Source: Pseudogemmobacter sp044142105 (GTDB lineage: Bacteria > Pseudomonadota > Alphaproteobacteria > Rhodobacterales > Rhodobacteraceae). Taken from it: a stretch of DNA of 64,000 nt. The notes under the pieces are model-generated. The model did no database searches. It saw only the letters and a program-made list of their open reading frames with translations, and was not told the origin of the DNA. Below, piece after piece: positions 59,635 through 64,000 of this stretch (the stretch's first letter is position 1; each line of letters begins with the position of its first letter). A program made the position numbers and the translations under genes. Location: NCBI RefSeq assembly GCF_044142105.1, contig NZ_JBGTYM010000003.1:62001-126000 (forward strand), read 5' to 3'.

Positions 59635-61290
59635 TCAGCGGCTGCCCTGCTTGCAGTAGCAGGACGCGCGCACCGGCACATCGACCCGGCCCTTGGCCAA
59701 CGTCAGGCGCTGCCCGATCAGCGCCGCCTCGGCATCGCGGCCCAGTTTCCGCAGGCATTCGTGATAGCCCTGCAGGCTCCAGACATTGTCGGGGTGATGC
59801 ACGGCGCGCGGCAGGGTCGGGTCGAGGCCCAGATCCTGGCGGTAGACGGCCGCAGATTCCTCGACCTGGCCCTGCTCCAGCAGCAGCGCGGCCAGGGCGT
59901 GGCGGGTCGGCTGCATCCAGCCCCAGGGTTCGTCATAGGGCAGGTTGTCGCTGAGATCGACCGATCTGCGCAGATGGGCGAAGGCAGTTTCATACTCGGC
60001 CTGACGGTAGGCGATTTCGCCCAGCATCATCTCCCGCGCCACGGTCAGGATGTCGCGGCAGGTGTTGTTGAACAGCATCCGGCTTTCGGGCACCCGCGCG
60101 AAGGCCTGTTCGAACTTCTCGGCCTCGGCAAGGGCCGGTTCGACGCAGTTGCTGGCGGCATAGGCCACGGCCTTGGCGTAATGCATCATCGCATTGGTCA
60201 CGCAGAACAGCTCGGGGTCTTCCGGCTGCGGCTGGGCGACGATCTCGTCCCATTTGCCGAAGCGGATATAGACGTGCTGCTTCACCGACAGAAAGCCTTC
60301 CAGCCAGTCGGCCATAGGTGGCGACGAGACCTGAAGCAGTTCGGCCGGAAGCGTGCCGGCCATTTCGGTGGCGGCTTCCATGGCGGGCGCATATTGGCCC
60401 AGGAACATCGCGCCATAGACCTTGAAGTGATAATTGTGGCAGCGATAGAGCGAGTAGAAATTGATCGCGCCCTGGCGGGCCAGGTATTTGCGGTCTGCCA
60501 CGATGGCATCGTGGTTCGAGGTGACCACCCGTTCGTAATGCCCGCACAGCACGTCGATATGGGTCGACATGTGCTGCAGATGGCCGGAATCGGGCACCAG
60601 CCCGCGCAGCGCATCGGCGGCGCGCAGCGCGCGTTCCGGGAAGGGCGACATTTCCATCAGGTGGATGTACATGTGCAGCAGACCCGGATGCTGATAGCCG
60701 CCGGGCAGGGCCAGCGCCTTTTCGCTTGCAGAAACGGCCTCGACCGTACTGGCGTCGGCGCCGACGCTTCCCGTCTTCAGATCCCACAGCGCCCAAGGCG
60801 TGCGGTTCATCACCGCCTCGCAGAATAAGGTCGCGACGTTCAGATCGCGCGGAAAACGGGCATAGACCTCGCGCATTGCATCGGCATAGTCGTCGTTCCA
60901 GACGCAGAACGCCTCGCTGCCCTGGGCGGTGGCGCTTTGATAGCGGCGTTGCAGCGCGACGATCAGCGCCGCCTCGACCTCGGAGGCGTTGGCGGATTTC
61001 TCAAGCGCGCGTTGGGCATAGTCGAAGGCGCGGGCCAGCGAGCGTTCCATGTCGGCATCGTCGAAGGCCGCCCAGGGCTTGTTGTAATTGCAGCCCGACG
61101 CGTAAGAGACGCCCCAATAGGCGATCGCCAGATCGGGATCGCGCTCGATGGCCTTGAGGAAACAGGCCACCGCCTCATCATGATTGTAGCCGAAGCACCA
61201 GATCAGGCCGCGGTCGAACCAAAGCTGCGCCTCGGGCGACTGGGTGCTGACCGGGCAGGTATAGGGTCCAAGGTTGTAATAGTCGGTCAT
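59635..61290 (-). CDS. Tetratricopeptide-repeat protein, cytoplasmic
   Basis: A 551-aa protein without a signal peptide. Helical TPR-like pairs run along its length: LWFDRGLIWCFGYNHDEAVA and FLKAIERDPDLAIAYWGVSY, then later ALAALLLEQGQVEESAAVYR. HPGLLHMYIHLMEMSPFPER and HLQHMSTHIDVLCGHYERVV are conserved, His/Met-rich blocks, and the C-terminus has SCYCKQ. GGAGACC precedes the ATG at 61290. TPR proteins of this length occur beside catabolic operons; a binding or scaffold role is likely, but the partner is unknown. Confidence 0.75.
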   Translation of the reverse strand: MTDYYNLGPYTCPVSTQSPEAQLWFDRGLIWCFGYNHDEAVACFLKAIERDPDLAIAYWGVSYASGCNYNKPWAAFDDADMERSLARAFDYAQRALEKSANASEVEAALIVALQRRYQSATAQGSEAFCVWNDDYADAMREVYARFPRDLNVATLFCEAVMNRTPWALWDLKTGSVGADASTVEAVSASEKALALPGGYQHPGLLHMYIHLMEMSPFPERALRAADALRGLVPDSGHLQHMSTHIDVLCGHYERVVTSNHDAIVADRKYLARQGAINFYSLYRCHNYHFKVYGAMFLGQYAPAMEAATEMAGTLPAELLQVSSPPMADWLEGFLSVKQHVYIRFGKWDEIVAQPQPEDPELFCVTNAMMHYAKAVAYAASNCVEPALAEAEKFEQAFARVPESRMLFNNTCRDILTVAREMMLGEIAYRQAEYETAFAHLRRSVDLSDNLPYDEPWGWMQPTRHALAALLLEQGQVEESAAVYRQDLGLDPTLPRAVHHPDNVWSLQGYHECLRKLGRDAEAALIGQRLTLAKGRVDVPVRASCYCKQGSR

Positions 61291-61360
61291 GTCGGTCTCC
61301 TGGTGTCGGGGGTTCAGCCACGGGGCCAAACCATGGGTTCCGCTGTGACGCGATGGCCGG

Positions 61361-62878
61361 TCACAGGCTTTCGTCGAGGATCGGCCTGGGGAACATCCGG
61401 CGGCCAAGGGGCGAGAGGCGGAACAGCTTGAAGCTGAACAGCAGGATCACCGCCGTGTAGATCGTCAGGCAGATCGGTCCCTGGAAGAAGGCCGACAGGT
61501 CGCCGCGGGACAAAAGCAGCGTGCGGCGGAAATGCTCTTCCATCATCGGGCCAAGGACATAACCCAGAAGCAGCGGACCTGCGGGGAAATTGCCGAACCG
61601 CGCGGCCACGCCGAACAACGAGGCGACGATCACCATCCAGACATCGCCCAGATGCATGCGGACCGAATAGGTGCCGATGCAGATGAACATCAGGATCAGC
61701 GGATAAAGATACTGGCTGGGGATCCGCAGCAGCCGCACCCAAAGCCCGATCATCGGGATGTTGAAGACGCAGAGCAGGATGTTGCCGATCCAGAAGCTCA
61801 TGATCAGGCCCCAGACCAGATCGGCGTGATCGGTGATCAGCCGCGGGCCGGGGGTCATGCCATGCATGACCAGAAGCGACAGGATCAGCGCCATCGAGGT
61901 CGAGCCGGGGACGCCCAGCGTCAGGGTCGGAATGAAGGCGGTCATGTCGGCGCTGTTCGCAGCGGCCTCGGGGCCGACCACGCCTTCGATTGCGCCCTTG
62001 CCGAAGCGTTCGGGCGTTTTCGAGACCTTCCGCTCGGTCCCGTAGGAGATGAAGGTCGACACGGTCGATCCGGTGCCGGGCAGCGCCCCAAAGAAGGTGC
62101 CGATGGCGGCGCCACGCAGGACGGGCGCGACGGAGCGGCGCAGATCGTCCTTGCGAGGCAGCATGGACCGCATGCTGATCTTTTCGACCACGGCGGTGGT
62201 GGTGGCGAAAGTGAAGATGATTTCCGATACGCCGAATAGGCCCATAGCGATGACCACCATGCTGACACCGTCCTGCAAGCTGGTAAGCCCGAAGGTGAAC
62301 CGCTCGACCCCGGAATTCACATCGGTGCCGGCGAGACCCAGTACGATGCCGAACAATACCATCGCGATGCTTTTCGCCGGGCCGCTGTCGGACATGGCGG
62401 TCGTGGCCAGCAGGCCCATGGCCATCAGCGCGAAATATTCGGGGGAGCCGAAGCTGAGTGCGGCGGAGGCGATGACAGGCGAGAACAGCATCACGATGAC
62501 GATGCCGATCGCCGCGCCCTGGAAGGCGGCCATCGTGCTCATGAACAGCGCCACGCCGGCGCGACCCTGCTTGGCCATCGGATGACCGTCGAAACAGACG
62601 ACTGCGGCATCGGTTTCGCCCGGAACGTTGAGCAGAATTGCCGTCGTCTTGCCGCCGTAGGTGGTGCCGTAATAGATGCCTGCCAGCATGATGATGGCGT
62701 AGTGCGGTTCGACATGGAAGGTGATCGGGTACAGGATTGAAATCGCCGCAAGCGATCCAAGGCCCGGCAGGACACCAACCACCATTCCCACGAACACGCC
62801 AAGCGTGCAGTACAGGAGCCCTTCAGGTGTGGCGGCGACCGACAGGCCCAGCCACATGTTTGAAAAGATGTCATTCAT
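61361..62878 (-). CDS. tctA: Tripartite tricarboxylate transporter, large permease TctA
   Basis: A 505-aa permease: VVGVLPGLGSLAAISILYPI and GIYYGTTYGGKTTAILLNVP are the first repeat, FFGALPGTGSTVSTFISYG and TLTLGVPGSTSMALILSLLV the second. It is distinct from the TctA at 28-29.7 kb (its glycine-rich loop is YGTTYGGKT rather than NGGSYGG). It starts 2 bp after the tctB stop. No TctC gene is present in the window for this system; it may lie upstream or be supplied elsewhere. Confidence 0.95.
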   Translation of the reverse strand: MNDIFSNMWLGLSVAATPEGLLYCTLGVFVGMVVGVLPGLGSLAAISILYPITFHVEPHYAIIMLAGIYYGTTYGGKTTAILLNVPGETDAAVVCFDGHPMAKQGRAGVALFMSTMAAFQGAAIGIVIVMLFSPVIASAALSFGSPEYFALMAMGLLATTAMSDSGPAKSIAMVLFGIVLGLAGTDVNSGVERFTFGLTSLQDGVSMVVIAMGLFGVSEIIFTFATTTAVVEKISMRSMLPRKDDLRRSVAPVLRGAAIGTFFGALPGTGSTVSTFISYGTERKVSKTPERFGKGAIEGVVGPEAAANSADMTAFIPTLTLGVPGSTSMALILSLLVMHGMTPGPRLITDHADLVWGLIMSFWIGNILLCVFNIPMIGLWVRLLRIPSQYLYPLILMFICIGTYSVRMHLGDVWMVIVASLFGVAARFGNFPAGPLLLGYVLGPMMEEHFRRTLLLSRGDLSAFFQGPICLTIYTAVILLFSFKLFRLSPLGRRMFPRPILDESL

Positions 62879-62880
62879 GG

Positions 62881-63363
62881 TCAGAATTCCAGCGGCCAGG
62901 TAAAGATATGGACGGGCACCGAAAGGATCTCGGCGAAGATCAGAACGGCGAGGCCCGAGGCGCAGACGGCAGAGACCAAGCGGCTTGTCATCGACATGTT
63001 GCGCGCCACCAGTGAGGCGAGCAGGACGGAGGCGAAGCAGGCCGGTGCCAGACCGAAGCTTTCGATCAAAAGCCCGAAGGCCGCGATCGAGATCATCACC
63101 AGTCCCAGGATGCGCAGGTTCAGCCCCAGAACCGGCTCTTCCTCGACGGGCGCTTGTTTGCGCCCGCCGAACAGTGTCATCGACAGCGAAATCGCACCCG
63201 TCAACACCATAAGCAGGCCGAGTACGTAGGGAAACCCGCCCGGTCCGGGCTCCATCAGCGTCCCTCGTTCGAGTGTCGCCATGCAATAGGTGGAGATTGC
63301 CAGTCCGACGATTACGATGCTTGCGCCGGAAAGCAGATCCCGAAGATGGTGCGTCGCTTTCAC
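62881..63363 (-). CDS. tctB: Tripartite tricarboxylate transporter, small permease TctB
   Basis: A 160-aa membrane protein with four hydrophobic segments, including MEPGPGGFPYVLGLLMVLTG, the PG-rich loop of the family. The GTG at 63363 has AAGGGA 8 bp upstream; the frame is open further 5', but that part overlaps the MmgE/PrpD gene. The two genes are 16 bp apart and co-transcribed. Confidence 0.88.
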   Translation of the reverse strand: MKATHHLRDLLSGASIVIVGLAISTYCMATLERGTLMEPGPGGFPYVLGLLMVLTGAISLSMTLFGGRKQAPVEEEPVLGLNLRILGLVMISIAAFGLLIESFGLAPACFASVLLASLVARNMSMTSRLVSAVCASGLAVLIFAEILSVPVHIFTWPLEF

Positions 63364-63379
63364 GTTAGTTCCCTTTCTG

Positions 63380-64000
63380 TCAGTCCGCCGGAGCGGCAAG
63401 CATCCGGCTGAGCCGGTCCATGCTGTCGGGCTGCTGGTCAAAGCCGCGCAGCAGATCGAACAGCTGCTCGGTCGCGGGCTGGCCCATGACCGGCGTGACC
63501 AGTTCCGAGAATTTGGCGTGATGGTCATCCCAGGTGAACGGACGCCGCGGATCGCCGAACGGGATCTCGGAAGAGGCCTTCAGCATCTCGCCGCTGTCCA
63601 GTTCGACCTCGATATGGGTCTCGTCCTCGGGCTGGTCGTCGATGGTGATGCATTCGATCTTCTTCAGCAGCGCCTGCACCTCGGGCCGGGCAACCGTTGC
63701 CTCGGTGAAGTCATGCGAACCAAGGTTGATCCCCAGCAGGCCCATCGCCACGCAGAGCGGAATGCTGAACCGGCCCTCCAGCCCGGTCTTCGGATCCAGC
63801 CGACCGGCGGTGACCATGGCGGTGCGGTCAAGATAGACCACCACCCGCTTGATGGGGCGCCCGTCCACCTTCGCGCGCGCCAGAATGGCGGCTTCGGCCG
63901 GGGTATGGGTGGCGCGGCAGCTGGCAAAGCGCTTGTAGCCGGTTTCCAGCAATTCCCATTTGGCCGCGAAATCCAGATCGGGGATCTGGAACTGGTCGTC
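63380..64000 (-). CDS. MmgE/PrpD-family protein, C-terminal part (cut by window end)
   Basis: The frame is open to the window edge, giving about 206 C-terminal residues. KRFASCRATHTPAEAAIL and FSIPLCVAMGLLGINLGSHD match the MmgE/PrpD fold (2-methylcitrate dehydratase, cis-aconitate decarboxylase and related dehydratases or isomerases). Its N-terminal domain lies outside. Co-transcribed with the TTT permeases, it probably acts on the imported carboxylate. Confidence 0.85.
   Translation of the reverse strand, partial: DDQFQIPDLDFAAKWELLETGYKRFASCRATHTPAEAAILARAKVDGRPIKRVVVYLDRTAMVTAGRLDPKTGLEGRFSIPLCVAMGLLGINLGSHDFTEATVARPEVQALLKKIECITIDDQPEDETHIEVELDSGEMLKASSEIPFGDPRRPFTWDDHHAKFSELVTPVMGQPATEQLFDLLRGFDQQPDSMDRLSRMLAAPAD

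Noticed and set aside
1..64000. tRNA, rRNA, CRISPR array or riboswitch
   Set aside because: No cloverleaf-like sequence with CCA-adjacent TTCGA arm, no rRNA segment, no regularly spaced repeat-spacer array and no recognisable riboswitch core was found in the intergenic regions read.

Overview
The window is high-GC DNA, densely packed with operons whose genes mostly overlap by ATGA/GTGA. The gene families and the replication module point to an alphaproteobacterium of the Rhodobacterales (Rhodobacter/Paracoccus relatives). This is an inference from gene content; no rRNA or other phylogenetic marker is present. Positions 43.1-49.3 kb carry a plasmid-type core: a DnaA-like replication initiator, an iteron-bearing intergenic region, parA-parB, four copies of a parS-like palindrome, and a tyrosine recombinase next to a candidate crossover site. 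The whole window therefore probably lies on a large plasmid or chromid, or spans an integrated one. No tRNA, rRNA, CRISPR array, intact insertion sequence or prophage was seen.

Layout. 0-6.5 kb: sugar-acid catabolism (end of an HpcH/HpaI aldolase, a four-carbon acid sugar kinase, a FadR-type regulator, Fe-alcohol dehydrogenase, DapA-like lyase, PdxA2-like dehydrogenase, sialidase-fold protein). 6.7-12.7 kb: an EamA exporter and a complete dipeptide/oligopeptide-type ABC importer. 13-26.4 kb: urease (ureD-A-x-B-[four extra genes]-C-E-F-G) followed by the urea importer urtABCDE. 26.6-31.1 kb: a tripartite tricarboxylate transporter (TTT) with RidA and a Cds1-type cysteine desulfhydrase. 31.2-33.4 kb: a URO-D superfamily protein divergent from a LysR regulator. 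33.4-43.1 kb: a ten-gene operon (spermidine/putrescine-type ABC importer, aldehyde dehydrogenase, luciferase-like monooxygenase, flavin reductase, alpha/beta hydrolase, PF06684 protein) divergent from a GntR regulator and a DUF1330 protein, with a FadR-type palindrome between them. 43.1-49.3 kb: replication and partition. 49.3-56.9 kb: a LysR regulator, a cytoplasmic serine hydrolase and a second oligopeptide-type ABC importer. 57.2-64 kb: a MocR regulator, a DUF2182-like membrane protein, a TPR protein, TTT permeases and a truncated MmgE/PrpD protein.

How the parts work together. Most of the window consists of import-and-degrade cassettes, each with its own regulator, transporter and enzymes. 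Urea is taken up by UrtABCDE and hydrolysed by the nickel urease assembled by UreDEFG. Cysteine desulfhydrase releases 2-aminoacrylate, the known substrate of the adjacent RidA. The ten-gene operon pairs an ABC importer with a two-component flavin monooxygenase. All four ABC importers whose binding-protein gene comes first have an inverted repeat between that gene and the first permease gene, consistent with differential mRNA stability.

The best candidates for undescribed biology are the four-gene block inside the urease operon (exported cyclase, AhpD-like protein lacking one cysteine, small Met-rich protein, ACP-like protein with Asp in place of the phosphopantetheine serine), the flavin monooxygenase/PF06684 operon, and the parS-like palindromes embedded in parA and parB coding sequence.
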